From positions 344,661 to 408,660 of the forward strand of contig NZ_VSEY01000004.1 of the NCBI RefSeq assembly GCF_008086045.1: a stretch of 64,000 nucleotides of DNA. The letters run 5' to 3'. This document shows positions 35,343 through 46,329 of the stretch, piece by piece; the first letter of the stretch is position 1; each line of letters begins with the position of its first letter. The notes below the pieces were generated by a model. The model saw nothing but the letters and a program-made list of their open reading frames with translations. It was not told the DNA's origin and did no database searches. This stretch comes from Nonomuraea sp. PA05 (GTDB lineage Bacteria; Actinomycetota; Actinomycetes; Streptosporangiales; Streptosporangiaceae). A program made the translations under genes and the position numbers.

Positions 35343-37089
35343 GTGAGCGATCTTCAGCCGGGTGTCTATCAGCATCTGGTCACTCGTGAGCTGGATCGCC
35401 TGCTGCGTGCGGTGTCCGATCGTGATTTGATCGACCGGCGTTCCCTGGACCTTGCCGACTCCCACGAGATTCTGGCCCGGCACCTGGCCGCGCTCACCCG
35501 GCGGGCCCTGCGCTCGGTACGGGGCGAGAACGACGCGGTGCGACTGGCTCGGCAGGTGGGGATCGTCAATCGGGTCGCTGATCTCCTCGGCGACCTGGTA
35601 CCCGAGGCCGCCTCCCCTGAGGAGATGGTGGAGGCCGCGGAAGAGCTGCTGGGTATCGCCAAAGGCCGGGACGCGGGTGGGCAGGTGCGTTTTCCACCGC
35701 GACCGGCGGTCCCCCTAACCGGCAGTGCGTTGCTGGTCAACGGGCGCGGCCAACCAGAGATCGGTCATGAACTCAAGCGGGAGCTGGCCTCCGCCGACCA
35801 GGTCGATCTGCTGTGCGCGTTCGCTAAGTGGAACGGTGTACGGGTACTGGCCGAGGCGATCGAGGAGTTCCTCCAGCGCGGCGGCCGGCTGAGGGTGGTG
35901 ACCACCACCTACATCGGCGCCACCGACCGCCTGGCCCTGGACCGGCTGGCGGCGATGGGCGCCGAGATCCGCGTCTCCTACGACACCCGGATGACCAGGC
36001 TCCACGCGAAGGCCTGGCTGTTCCGCCGCGACAACGGCTTGTCCACCGCCTACGTGGGCTCGTCCAACCTGTCGCGCACCGCTCTCAGCCACGGGCTGGA
36101 GTGGAACGTCCGGCTCGCCCAGGCGGAGCAGCCGCACCTGATCGACACGTTCGCCGCCACGTTCGACGACTACTGGGGCGATCCGTCGTTCGAGCCCTAC
36201 GACCCGGCGCACGACGCCGGGCGGCTCGACCGCGCCCTGTCCGCCGAGCGGGCGGGCGGCCGGTCCGTGGTGCTCGACTTCGCGCACGTGGACGTCCGCC
36301 CGTACTTCTACCAGCGCGAGATCCTCGACGAGCTCGCCGCTGAGCGGGAGATCCACCACCGGTGGCACAATCTGGTCGTCATGGCCACCGGCACCGGCAA
36401 GACCGTGGTCGCCGCGCTCGACTACCGGCGACTACGAATGGCCGGGCAGGCAGAGTCGGTGCTGTTCATCGCCCACCGCAAGGAAATCCTGCGGCAGAGC
36501 CTGCTCACGTTCCGGCAGGTGCTGCGGGACGAGACGTTCGGCGAGCTGTACGTGGACGGCGCCCGGCCCGAGCAGTGGCGGCACGTGTTCGCCTCGATCC
36601 AGACCCTGCAGGCCAATCCGCTGGCGGAGCCGGACCGCTTCGACATGGTGATCGTGGACGAGTTCCATCATGCCGAGGCCGCCACGTATCGCAAGCTGCT
36701 CACCGGAGTGCGGCCGAAGGTGCTCCTGGGCCTGACTGCGACCCCCGAGCGTGCCGACGGGCAGGACATCAAGCACTGGTTCGGCGGCCGGATCGCCGCC
36801 GAGCTGCGCCTGTGGGAGGCGCTGGAGCGGGGGCTGCTGGCCCCGTTCCAGTATTTCGGTGTGCACGACGGCACCGACCTGCGCCGGATCGGCTGGCGCC
36901 GGGGCCAGGGATATGACGTCGGCCAGCTCTCGAACGTCTACACGGGCAACGATCGCCGCGCCGCCGTGGTCCTGGAGACGTTGCACCGCAAAGTGGGTGA
37001 TGTGGGGCGGATGCGGGCCCTCGGCTTCTGCGTGAGCATCGACCACGCCCGCTTCATGGCCGACCGCTTCACCCGGGCCGGCCTCCCGT
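35343..37089 (+). pseudogene. PLD-nuclease/DEAD-box helicase (DUF3427-type), truncated by IS insertion
   Basis: From the GTG at 35343 the frame encodes an N-terminal helical domain and a phospholipase-D-like nuclease domain (RLHAKAWLFRRDNG and GSSNLSRTAL, near residue 225). A superfamily 2 helicase core follows: MATGTGKTVVAAL near residue 345, DEFHHAEAATYRKLL and LGLTATPERADG. It stops at residue 582 inside the second RecA domain (CVSIDHARFMADRF) where the IS3 element begins. Family members are about 1000 residues, and the missing C-terminal part is not found after the IS. It was probably the partner of the divergent HNH endonuclease, 63 bases away. The residual protein is expected to be inactive as a helicase. 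Confidence 0.88.
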
Positions 37090-37139
37090 GAATCGCCCCG
37101 GGTTCGGTGGAGACTTGATCTCTTGAGAGGATCGAGTCC

Positions 37140-37466
37140 ATGCCAGGTAAGTCCCCCTATCCCGCCGAGCTGCGCCGCCGTGCGGTGCGGATGGTCGCCG
37201 AGGTGCGGCCGGATTACCCGACCGAGTGGGCCACCATCAACGCGGTGGCGACCAAGCTCGGCATCGGCACCGCGGAGACACTGCGCACTTGGGTCCGTCA
37301 GGCGCAGATCGATGAGGGCAGCCGTCCCGGCCGCACGACGGACGAGTCGGCCGAGCTGAAGCGGTTACGCCGGGAGAACGCCGAACTGCGGCGGGCGAAC
37401 GAGATCCTGAAGGCCGCGTCGGCTTTCTTCGCGGCCGAGCTCGACCGGCCACACACGCACTCGTGA
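37140..37466 (+). CDS. IS3 OrfA transposase subunit
   Basis: The 108-residue protein has a helix-turn-helix (PAELRRRAVRMVAEVRPDY, TKLGIGTAETLRTWVRQAQ) and a leucine-zipper-like segment (LKRLRRENAELRRANEILK) ending FFAAELDRPHTHS, all typical of IS3 OrfA. It overlaps OrfB by four bases in the -1 phase, the usual site of programmed frameshifting that makes OrfAB. OrfA looks intact although its OrfB is dead. Confidence 0.9.
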   Translation: MPGKSPYPAELRRRAVRMVAEVRPDYPTEWATINAVATKLGIGTAETLRTWVRQAQIDEGSRPGRTTDESAELKRLRRENAELRRANEILKAASAFFAAELDRPHTHS

Positions 37467-37960
37467 CCTTCATCGACCAGCACGCCGACGTGTTCGGTGT
37501 CGAGCCGATCTGCCGTGTCCTGACCGAGCACGGCTGCCCCATCTCCACCAGCACCTACTACGCCGCCAAGAGGCGCCCGCCCTCGACGCGAGCGGTGCGC
37601 GACGCCGCCCTGGACGCCCACATCCAGCGCATCCACACCGACAACTACGGCGTCTACGGTGCCCGCAAAGTCTGGCAGCAACTGCTGCGGGAGGGGCATC
37701 GGGTGGCTCGCTGCACCGTCGAGCGCCGGATGCGCGGGCTCGGCCTGCAAGGCGCCCGGCGGGGCAAGAAGATCCGCACCACCACGCCCGATCCAGGACA
37801 CGAGCGGGCGGCCGACCGACTGCAGCGCGACTTCACCGCCTCCCGGCCGAACGCCACCTGGGTGGCCGACTTCACCCACGTTTCCGCCTGGTGCGGGGTG
37901 GTCTACGTCGCGTTCGTCGTGGACATCTACTCCCGGGCGATCGTCGGCTGGGCCGCCTAG

Positions 37961-39528
<1,568 letters not shown>

Positions 39529-39861
39529 CAATACACCTCTTTCCGGTTCACCACCCATCTGCTGGCGGCCGGCATCGACGCCTCCATCGGCACGGTCGGC
39601 GACGCGCTCGACAACGCCCTGATGGAATCGCAGATCGGCCTCTACAAGACCGAGCTGATCGAGCCCCGGGGCCGTGGCGCAGCCTGGCCGACGTGGAACT
39701 GGCCACCGCTAATGGGTGGCCTGGTTCAACACCATCCGCCTGCACTCAGCCATCGGACACCTCCCGCCCGAGGAGTTCGAGGCGATCTACTACGCTCAAC
39801 ACCACCCCAACGAAGCCCTAGCAATCAACCGCTGAGGTCTCCATCAAAGCCGGGGCGGTTG

Positions 39862-40073
39862 CCGACCGACGCCAGCAACCCTCAGGAATATCGTTGTCGT
39901 CTCTGGACCCGCGGCCGCGGGCCCAGAGACTTGGGCCATTGAGTCCCATGCCTTGATCCTCACCTCCAAGCAGCCGATCGTCGGCGCCGCCGCGGCCGAC
40001 CACGGCATACCGTTCCGGCATTGAACGCCGGCACCATTCCACTCATCCACTTACAAGCACATAAAGTAATCGA
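39862..40073 (+). other. Junction DNA with an unidentified 3' coding fragment
   Basis: After the IS3 end a short open frame reads NIVVVSGPAAAGPETWAIES and LTSKQPIVGAAAADHGIPFR before a TGA at 40022-40024. It looks like the tail of a real gene but I do not recognise it, and it is not the missing helicase C-terminus. Confidence 0.35.
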
Positions 40074-41465
40074 GTGATTGCGATGAGTGCCTTAATGCTT
40101 CCCTGGCTCTCTGTCGACAGCCTGGCCCAAGCCACACCCACACCACCTGGATATGCAGACCCCGCCACGGGCACCTGGCTGATGAGTGCCATCGACTTCT
40201 CCGAGGACGGCTTGCTGATCACCCGCACCCACACCGCCGGTCAACGCGGAGATCCCGTCCGGGCCAATGAGCGCGTGCTGGGACTCGGCTGGCAACTGCA
40301 ACCACTGGGCGGCATGCTGGGCAACCGACTGCATGACCACAGCGATCACGGCTTTGTCATGCTGGACCTCGCTTACGGCACCGAGTCTCACCGCTACCTC
40401 GCCGATCCGTCCCGGCCAGAGGCCTTCGTCCACGCCGGCAGTCTCATCGTGCGCAACAGCAACGACACCTTCACCCAGACCGACGAGACGGGCCTGATCG
40501 TCACCTGGTCCCGGGTGCACGGCCACTTGCTGCCTACCTCGGTGGGCCTGCCCGATGGCGACTTCCAGAGCGTCACCTACGACGCTCACCGCCGAGTGCG
40601 CCGTCTGATCTCACCGGCCGCTCCCCGAGCGGACTGCCGGAAGCCTGACCCCGCATCATGCTCCACGGCCACCTTCATCCATGCCGACAGGACCACCGCC
40701 ACGCCATCCGCGCTGGGCGAGGTAACCGGCCTGCTCGCGTCGATCGACTACAACGCCGCCGGCGACACGCCACCGGTGACGGCTCTCACCTATCGCTACG
40801 ACGCCGGCGGACATCTGCGCCAGGTCCGCGATCTGCGACGGCCAGACAAAAATCCTGAACGTCGCTTCGTATACGCCTACTCGACAGACGGCGACATCAC
40901 GAAGATGACCACCACGGAGGAGGGGTCATGGCACCTCACCTACTCCTCCCCTGGCACCTTGGCGAACGCGGCACGGCGCACCATACGCCTCGGCGCCCGA
41001 GCCTGTCCCACTCCCTATGCCGCCGACTACATGCTTCGCGGCATGTGCAAGACCAGCGTCGACGTGCGTCAGGGTGCGAGCAAGGTCATGCGACCCCCGT
41101 TCTGGAAGGCGACCTTGACCGGCGGGTCAGTGATGGGCATCACCAACGACGGCTGCAGCGCCCCCATCGTCGGCAACAAGCCCACCTACTGGCTGGACTT
41201 CCGCGCCGCATGCGACTCCCATGACTACGGTTACGGCCTGATCCGCAACAGGCTGAACGGCGATCGGAACGGCCTGGACCGCTCCCAGCGCACGCACGTC
41301 GACGCTGTCTTCCTGACCATCATGAAGGAACGCATCTGCGCCGCCATCACCGGCACGGTCGCCGACCCATTTCGCGGCACCCAGTCGTCCAAACGCTCCC
41401 TCTGCCTCAGCTACGCCAACACCTTCTACAAGGCCGTCCGAGCCAAGGGCGACGGCGCGCTCTGA
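40074..41465 (+). CDS. Secreted RHS-like protein with C-terminal phospholipase A2 toxin domain
   Basis: The 463-residue protein starts at GTG 40074 with a signal-peptide-like segment (MIAMSALMLPWLSVDSLAQA). The next ~280 residues are RHS/YD-like beta-strand repeats (GLGWQLQPLGGMLGNRLHDH, YDAHRRVRRLIS, YRYDAGGHLRQVRDL, YSTDGDITKMTTTEEGSW). The C-terminal ~120 residues contain TNDGCSAPIVGN, DFRAACDSHDYGYGLIR with the His-Asp pair of prokaryotic phospholipase A2, and THVDAVFLTIMKERIC. This suggests an exported toxin that attacks membrane phospholipids. The RHS part is much shorter than in full-length proteins, and the start is close to IS junction DNA, so the gene may have lost its 5' part and acquired a new start. 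Confidence 0.8.
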   Translation: MIAMSALMLPWLSVDSLAQATPTPPGYADPATGTWLMSAIDFSEDGLLITRTHTAGQRGDPVRANERVLGLGWQLQPLGGMLGNRLHDHSDHGFVMLDLAYGTESHRYLADPSRPEAFVHAGSLIVRNSNDTFTQTDETGLIVTWSRVHGHLLPTSVGLPDGDFQSVTYDAHRRVRRLISPAAPRADCRKPDPASCSTATFIHADRTTATPSALGEVTGLLASIDYNAAGDTPPVTALTYRYDAGGHLRQVRDLRRPDKNPERRFVYAYSTDGDITKMTTTEEGSWHLTYSSPGTLANAARRTIRLGARACPTPYAADYMLRGMCKTSVDVRQGASKVMRPPFWKATLTGGSVMGITNDGCSAPIVGNKPTYWLDFRAACDSHDYGYGLIRNRLNGDRNGLDRSQRTHVDAVFLTIMKERICAAITGTVADPFRGTQSSKRSLCLSYANTFYKAVRAKGDGAL

Positions 41466-41490
41466 GACATCATTGTCATGAAGAGGACAC

Positions 41491-41994
41491 ATGACCCACC
41501 TCCTGTACCGCAGCCCGAAATCCACCCTCGGCCCGGTGTCGCTCACGATCACCTCGTACGTGGCCGCCGTCGCCCTCCTGACCTGGGCAACGATCAACGG
41601 CCATCTCGGCGGCTACATGTACGGCCGGATCCTGATCACGGTGCTGACCTTCCCCGCCTCGCTGCTCAACCTGCTCCTCGACGGCCCGCTCAGGCATGCC
41701 CTCATCGGCGAGACCACCACCGATGAAATCTCCGCCTGGAGCTACGTCATCTTCGCCTGGCCCGGCCTCCTCATGGCGCTCATTCTGGCCTGGTGCCTCA
41801 CTCGGCACCGGCCTCACCGATTCACTCGAATCGTCAGCTGGACCCTCACCACAGCCGTCCTCCTGTCCGGCATCGCGATCACCTTCGACCAATGGGCACC
41901 CCGTCGCCCATACGGCTGGCCATTCGTCCTCTGCGGAGCAGGCATGGCCATCGGCCTGCTGCTCACCCGACGAGCCGAAGGGCGAACAGGCTGA
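41491..41994 (+). CDS. Four-helix membrane protein, probable immunity partner of the PLA2 toxin
   Basis: The 167-residue protein has four hydrophobic segments: ITSYVAAVALLTWATI, ILITVLTFPASLLNLLL, WSYVIFAWPGLLMALIL and, near the end, TTAVLLSGIAITF joined with PFVLCGAGMAIGLLL. It begins 25 bases after the toxin stop with an AGAGG site. A small membrane protein directly downstream of a phospholipase toxin is the normal position of an immunity protein, and a membrane location fits the target. I do not recognise a named family. Confidence 0.75.
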   Translation: MTHLLYRSPKSTLGPVSLTITSYVAAVALLTWATINGHLGGYMYGRILITVLTFPASLLNLLLDGPLRHALIGETTTDEISAWSYVIFAWPGLLMALILAWCLTRHRPHRFTRIVSWTLTTAVLLSGIAITFDQWAPRRPYGWPFVLCGAGMAIGLLLTRRAEGRTG

Positions 41995-42397
41995 CGGACA
42001 CGAGACCGCCATCGCCTGGCAGCGTGGCGCGCGCAGCCGGGACACGCAGGGGAAAATGGTGCGACTCTTCGGCGCGGCGCAGGTCCATGCTGTCGGATCC
42101 GTCCCACCGGTTGTTCGCGGCTGCCTGGCGGGCTCGCCATGCCGGCTCGCCGACCAGAATGGTGCATTCGATGCACCATTCGACCCACCAGTTGTCGGCG
42201 ACCGTGGCGGCGTCTTCTCGTTCCGGCCTGCGGTCATCTCGATCGCGATGCCAGGCGGCGAACCCGTCGCTGATCGGGGGCAGGTTCTGCTGAGGCTGGC
42301 GCTCAGGAGCGGTGGTGAACGACTCGCACAGGGCGCGGACGCGCTGGCGCAGGCGGAGATGCTCAACGATGAGCTGTTGCAACTCCTTGCCAATCAC
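41963..42397 (-). CDS. Hypothetical protein, weakly supported
   Basis: From a GTG at 42397 the frame reads VIGKELQQLIVEHLRLRQRV, then NWWVEWCIECTILVGEPAWR. This is an amphipathic helix followed by a tryptophan/cysteine-rich centre, with about 144 residues in all. Texture is coding-like, but the last ~10 codons overlap the end of the convergent membrane-protein gene, and no family is recognised. Translation could also start at GTG 42424. Confidence 0.4.
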   Translation of the reverse strand: MIGKELQQLIVEHLRLRQRVRALCESFTTAPERQPQQNLPPISDGFAAWHRDRDDRRPEREDAATVADNWWVEWCIECTILVGEPAWRARQAAANNRWDGSDSMDLRRAEESHHFPLRVPAARATLPGDGGLVSVSLFALRLVG

Positions 42398-42449
42398 CGC
42401 GCACCCAGCAGGTCGGAACGGCACAGCGGATCCAGCAGATGCCGGGCGG

Positions 42450-42596
42450 GTGGACTGGTCGCACCGGGCCCGTCGGGTGGAGACGAGTGTCGCGATCGTT
42501 GACCGGCTCGTTCAAAACGCCACCACCATCGAGACCGGAACCGACTCCTACCGGCTCGCCCACACCCGCGCCCAACAGACCGGCGTCACCGGATAG
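42450..42596 (+). pseudogene. IS21 IstB-type ATPase C-terminal fragment
   Basis: The frame VDWSHRARRVETSVAIVDRL, then QNATTIETGTDSYRLAHTRA, matches the last strand-helix part of IstB helper ATPases (…IIETGSESYRF…). Only ~48 codons remain, and no IstA or Walker motif is present. Confidence 0.55.
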
Positions 42597-42662
42597 CAAG
42601 CCTGGCCCAGCCACACGACGACGTACCACCAGCAATATCACCGAGCCTTTCGGCGACATCGC

Positions 42663-42989
42663 CTACTCCAGGGTGAACGGTTCGTCACTCCACCGGAACC
42701 AGGCTCGATCACCTTCGATATGCAGGAGAAACTCGGCGACCGGCCCGCGTGGTGAGATCAGACAGACGGCCTCCGCCACCTGGTCATATGCCGCCTCCCA
42801 CGCCTCCGGATCATCGTCGTCCTGTTCCAAAAGCTCCAGCTCTCGATCGAAGAGCGGCTTCACCTTGGCGAAGGCCGGGCCGGCGACGAAGGTGCCGTGC
42901 ATCCAGGGCATGTCCATGTCGCCGACGACGATCTCACCGCACAATTCGTCCCCGCACAGCACCCACCACGTTTCCTCGTTACGGCCCAT
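42663..42989 (-). CDS. Small acidic hypothetical protein (108 aa), immunity-like
   Basis: The protein starts MGRNEETWWVLCGDELCGEI and ends in HIEGDRAWFRWSDEPFTLE. It is acidic, tryptophan-rich and cytosolic, properties common among immunity proteins of polymorphic toxin loci, and it lies between toxin genes and toxin-type debris. No toxin is directly upstream of it. The family is not recognised; an orphan immunity gene is a reasonable guess. Confidence 0.7.
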   Translation of the reverse strand: MGRNEETWWVLCGDELCGEIVVGDMDMPWMHGTFVAGPAFAKVKPLFDRELELLEQDDDDPEAWEAAYDQVAEAVCLISPRGPVAEFLLHIEGDRAWFRWSDEPFTLE

Positions 42990-43089
42990 ACATCCATTCC
43001 TGCAAGATCCAGCGGTTCACGTCATCACCGTCACCCTCAAGATCGCCGCCGACAAGGATGGCCGGTTCGGACGGGGCACGCTGGTGGGG

Positions 43090-43608
43090 CCAAGTTCGTC
43101 ATCCGGGGGAGAGAACGTGGCCTCGCGATACGACGCCTTCATGCGGGCTTGCACGGACCGAGCCCAGCCCGGCAACACCTCCCCTCCGCCCCGTCACACC
43201 CTTCCTGGTGACCTGCTTGACGCAAAGACGGCGGCCATCCACTTCGACCCGGAAACAGGCATCAGCTTCTACCTCGAGTTCGGCCTCCTACAGGAACTCT
43301 TCGCCAACCCCACCCTGATCAACCGGCGCCGCTACCGCGAAACCCTGACCTCCTACCTCCGCGGCGACGACATCTCCCCCGCCGCCATCAAACTCCTGAC
43401 CGAACCCGCCCCGGACAACGCCGGCGTCGTCTTCGGCAAGCTCCTCAAGAAGAAGAACTTCTCCTGGCCCAAGCACGGGGAGTCACTGCTGCGCCGATAC
43501 AAGGCCCGCTACTTCGACGAGCCCCAACTGCCCACCACCGTCCCAGTCAGCGGCATGATGGCCGAACCTCTGCGCAACGCCCTGCGCGAGGAATTACCGG
43601 AGCCGTGA
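43090..43608 (+). pseudogene. Truncated duplicate of the gene at 1084-2256
   Basis: From about ENVASRYDAFMRAC to the stop, the product matches the C-terminal ~160 residues of the first hypothetical gene with only scattered changes. Similarity continues about 35 bases past the stop. Just upstream, AKFVIRG in another phase corresponds to AEYIVVQG of the parent, so a frameshift in a run of five G near 43100 and loss of the first ~220 codons disabled the copy. The parent is 41 kb away in the same orientation. Confidence 0.85.
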
Positions 43609-43647
43609 TCTCAGCGCAAACCGCGAACCGCCGACAACCGAGAAGTC

Positions 43648-43866
43648 TTGCGGTCACCCTCGATAGTGCGGCAGTTTCGCCGAACTACCGAGAGGACGCA
43701 TACGGCCCTTGAGCCGACCGCGGAGCAGCGGGCCGCGAGGGACGTGTTCGTCGCCAGCCGTGACCTGACCCTGGTCGCCGGCGCCGGATCCGGCAAGAAT
43801 TCCGCCCTGAAATCGATGGGCGCCTCCACCCGCAAGCGGGGCCTGTACATGGCCTTCAACAAGATG
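43648..43866 (+). pseudogene. UvrD/Rep-type helicase N-terminal remnant
   Basis: LEPTAEQRAARDVFVASRDL, then TLVAGAGSGKNSALK and KRGLYMAFNK match the Q-motif and Walker A region of UvrD-family helicases. The P-loop Thr/Ser is replaced (GSGKN) and the frame degenerates after about 50 conserved residues, so this is a dead fragment. Confidence 0.7.
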
Positions 43867-44037
43867 TCCTGGTACGCCAGCACCGGCCGGCCATCCGGGC
43901 GCGCCACCACCGCCACGGCGTGGCGCAGCGTCTCGCGGGTCGGCTCGATCTTCTGAGGTGCCACCGGCCAGGTAACGTGCGGACGTAACAGGCGGTGTCC
44001 TCTCCCGAGACCAAGTTGTGAACGGACGCGATTTCCT

Positions 44038-44430
44038 CCAGGTAGATGGCCACGACAATCCAGATTCATGGCCACTCGACCTCCAGGTGGGCGGACACTA
44101 CGTGTCCGGTTGGGCGGCCACCTGTCCGTGCACGTAGTGACTTTCGTACGGCTCGGGGCTGAGACCGTCACGATCGCCAACTTCGGTGCCCTCCCTACGG
44201 GCTGGGGCGGTCGGAGCCGCAAGCCCCTCCTTCGTCGGGCCTCACGGCATCGCGCACCGAGCTCAGCGCCGCCTGGTGGAGCCCGAGGGGCCTCGCCGTC
44301 GTTCGCTATGCCTGGCTGTGGCCCCGCATCTCAGCCCTGTAGAGCTGTCCGTCTACCTGGAGATCTCGTGGCCGCCCAGCAGGAGTCACATGGCCATCTA
44401 CCAGGAATGACGTGTCCGTCCACCAGGGTT
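44038..44430. repeat. Cluster of short IS-end-like repeats
   Basis: Variants of a CCACCTGGAG/CTACCTGGAG word recur in both orientations: CAGGTAGATGGCCA at ~44038, ACCTCCAGGTGGGCGGACAC at ~44078, GTCTACCTGGAGATCTCGTG at ~44350, ATGGCCATCTACCAGGA at ~44390 and GTCCGTCCACCAGGG at ~44412. Multiple spaced copies near a terminus are typical of IS21-type transposase binding sites. No transposase is present here. The rest of 43961-44560 holds no supported gene. Confidence 0.5.
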
Positions 44431-44567
44431 TCCATATGACCGCTAACACCAAGTCGACCGCGACAGTTTTGCGGTCCATCTGTGCCAGCACCGAACTGGC
44501 GTCGGCACCCCTCGACGCACGCTTTCGTCAGCCTGCCACAGGATCCTTGCGGGTCCAGTTCCTACTA

Positions 44568-44700
44568 GAGCACCCGCATCTGAAGAGCGGGGGATGATTT
44601 TCGCTCCTCCCGCCACGAATATCGGCCTGAATAGGGAAAAGAGAGCAAGTGGTACAGGGCTGGAGGTCAATATAAGGAGATGATGTACATGGAGCGAAAA
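44568..44700. repeat. Cassette A: copy of a non-coding block also seen at 56.5 kb
   Basis: GAGCACCCGCATCTGAAGAG starts a block whose counterpart (GAGCATCCGCATCTGAAGAG) lies at ~56517. In both places an AGACAT-TTGGAC word and a CTCCTAA anticodon-loop-like word follow at nearly equal distance (180 and 184 bases). The first word itself resembles a tRNA D/anticodon segment. Confidence 0.5.
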
Positions 44701-44741
44701 CCACTACCCCCCAAATAAGACATATTGGACGCTGAAGGACT

Positions 44742-44789
44742 CCCGCTCTCCTAAAGCGGGTGCCGCAGGTTCGAATCCTGCCGGGGACA
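44742..44789 (+). pseudogene. 3' half of a tRNA, anticodon loop reading CCT (Arg)
   Basis: The anticodon stem CCCGCT/AGCGGG encloses the loop CTCCTAA (anticodon CCT). It is followed by the T arm GCAGG-TTCGAAT-CCTGC and the 3' acceptor strand CGGGGAC with discriminator A. No matching 5' acceptor strand or D arm stands at the correct distance, so this is a 3' fragment of the kind left at integrative-element attachment sites, or a decayed element-borne tRNA. No CCA is encoded. Confidence 0.7.
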
Positions 44790-44817
44790 CTTACCTAGAT
44801 CAGCATTTCAGGCCTCT

Positions 44818-44851
44818 GACCTGCGGCTTCACAGCCGCAGGTCTTTTGTTT
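44818..44851 (+). terminator. Strong intrinsic terminator after the tRNA fragment
   Basis: GACCTGCGGCT (44818-44828) and AGCCGCAGGTC (44833-44843) form a perfect 11-bp stem with a 4-base loop, followed by TTTTGTTTT. It lies 29 bases after the tRNA 3' end, supporting former transcription of a tRNA here. Confidence 0.9.
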
Positions 44852-45047
44852 TATGACCTTGCTAGGCAGCAAGCAGTGCCCGCATGCAGCCGTAAGACCA
44901 TGATCAGGGGACATACGCGGGATGATCTTGATGACGTTTCCCCAGCTCAGGCCCCTAATTATCCGCCATCCCGGCCGCCCGATACCCGCTGCGACCGCCC
45001 GGACGTTGACGGTGACCGAACGCCACCGGTAATCGCGCCAGATGCAT

Positions 45048-45743
45048 GCGTAACTCACAGGAAGTACACGCTCTCCCTCTCGCAACTGCACTGTACGTGC
45101 GTATCGACGACGCGGTGAACGTCCAACTGCTTTGGCTGCATGGCGTCCGAAGGTCGGTTTCGCACCTACCCTCAGTGAAGGCGAACTGGTAACGCTGGCG
45201 GTACTGTCGGTGCTGCTGGGCTTCACCTCCGAGCGCCGCTGGCTGCGGCACGCCTGCGCCGACATGAACGGAATGGCCCCGTATCTACCAGGCCACCCGG
45301 ACTACAACCGGCGGCTGCGGAACGTCCGTGGTCTTGTTACGCACATGATCCGGATGCTGGCGCCGATCGAGTGCGGCCGCTCGCCACTTCGAGCTGACCG
45401 CATGGGCGCAGTACGGCTACTGCGCCTTCCACTCGCGCTACTCTTAGGGACTACGCATGCACCCGCTGTGCGCGCTGAGCAGCCTGCCTATGCTGTTCGC
45501 CCTATCCGGCGCGCCAAGGCCGACGAACGCGAGGTGCTGCTCAGCACGCCGAACGCCGCGCCCGACGTGGCCGCCACCCACCCGCAACAGACGATCATCG
45601 CCGATCGGCGATACTACGGCCGCGCCTTCGAGACCGAACTCACCGAGCATGGCTACATCCACTGCGCCCAGCCCACCAGGACGTGCTCGAATGGCCCGGC
45701 GCGACACTGTTCAGTCCTTCCCGTTCCACTCATTGCGGTGTAA
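45048..45743 (+). pseudogene. IS982-family transposase, frameshifted
   Basis: An out-of-frame start (YVRIDDAVNVQLLWLHGVR-like) is followed by FAPTLSEGELVTLAVLSVLL, GFTSERRWLRHACADMNGM, PYLPGHPDYNRRLRNVRGL and IECGRS. Later come KADEREVLLSTPNAAPD and QQTIIADRRYYGRAFETEL. Order and motifs match the IS4-like DDE transposases annotated as IS982. Several frame changes and losses, including the WVVDST catalytic block, show it is dead. Confidence 0.7.
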
Positions 45744-46329
45744 CGGTGTAGAGGCGTCTCTTCTCGCCCAGCCATTCACGGTCGATGAACCGGCCGCTCA
45801 TGCGCCCGGCGAGAAAGAGATAGGTCTCCAGACAGATCCGTCCGTGGTGCTCGGGTTCAGTGATCCAGGATCCGGAGTGTACGGCTTCCGGCATCGCTGG
45901 CCGGCCGACTTCCCGGAGGTAGGGCTCGAGCATGGAGCCGGGGTTGGCGATGACCTCTCCGTACCAACGCTGGGTTGCCCAAGTGGTAGTGACACCGTCG
46001 CCACAGAGGAGGTCGTGGACCTGGGCTTCCATGGTGTGAACCTGGAGAAAACGCAGACTCGCTTCCGTCAGGCGATCAGTCATCGGGGGTGGACCGCTAA
46101 TGGTGAGGACGTGCGTCCAGCCGTCAGTGTGAGGACCGGCCCAGATGCGTTCGGTGAAGCTCATCGGCCGGTAGTAGGCCATGGCGGCCTCAAGATTGCA
46201 GTCCTGGTGACTGGTGGGATCGGCGCCGAGCAGGGCGGCCACGATGTCAGTTTCGTCCGACTCGACCCAGGTGCCGATGAATCCGCGGCCCAGTCCCGCG
46301 CCGAGTAGTAACTCCCACTGGTCATTCAC
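45730..46329 (-). CDS. Hypothetical protein, second of two paralogous partners of the DNase toxin
   Basis: The 199-residue protein begins MNDQWELLLGAGLGRGFIGT and ends SGRFIDREWLGEKRRLYTVT. The upstream gene product has the same layout (DQWSYFEERGLAGRFECSW, later GRFIDNSWFATPG), so the two are tandem paralogues overlapping by eight bases. Both are cytosolic, acidic and tryptophan-rich. Position at the end of a toxin operon suggests immunity proteins, one for the present toxin and one possibly retained from an earlier toxin; this is inference. Confidence 0.75.
   Translation of the reverse strand: MNDQWELLLGAGLGRGFIGTWVESDETDIVAALLGADPTSHQDCNLEAAMAYYRPMSFTERIWAGPHTDGWTHVLTISGPPPMTDRLTEASLRFLQVHTMEAQVHDLLCGDGVTTTWATQRWYGEVIANPGSMLEPYLREVGRPAMPEAVHSGSWITEPEHHGRICLETYLFLAGRMSGRFIDREWLGEKRRLYTVTPQ

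Noticed and set aside
39862..40024. Short frame after the IS3 considered as the lost helicase C-terminus
   Set aside because: Joining it to the helicase at the CCG duplication gives no helicase motif VI or DUF3427-like sequence.
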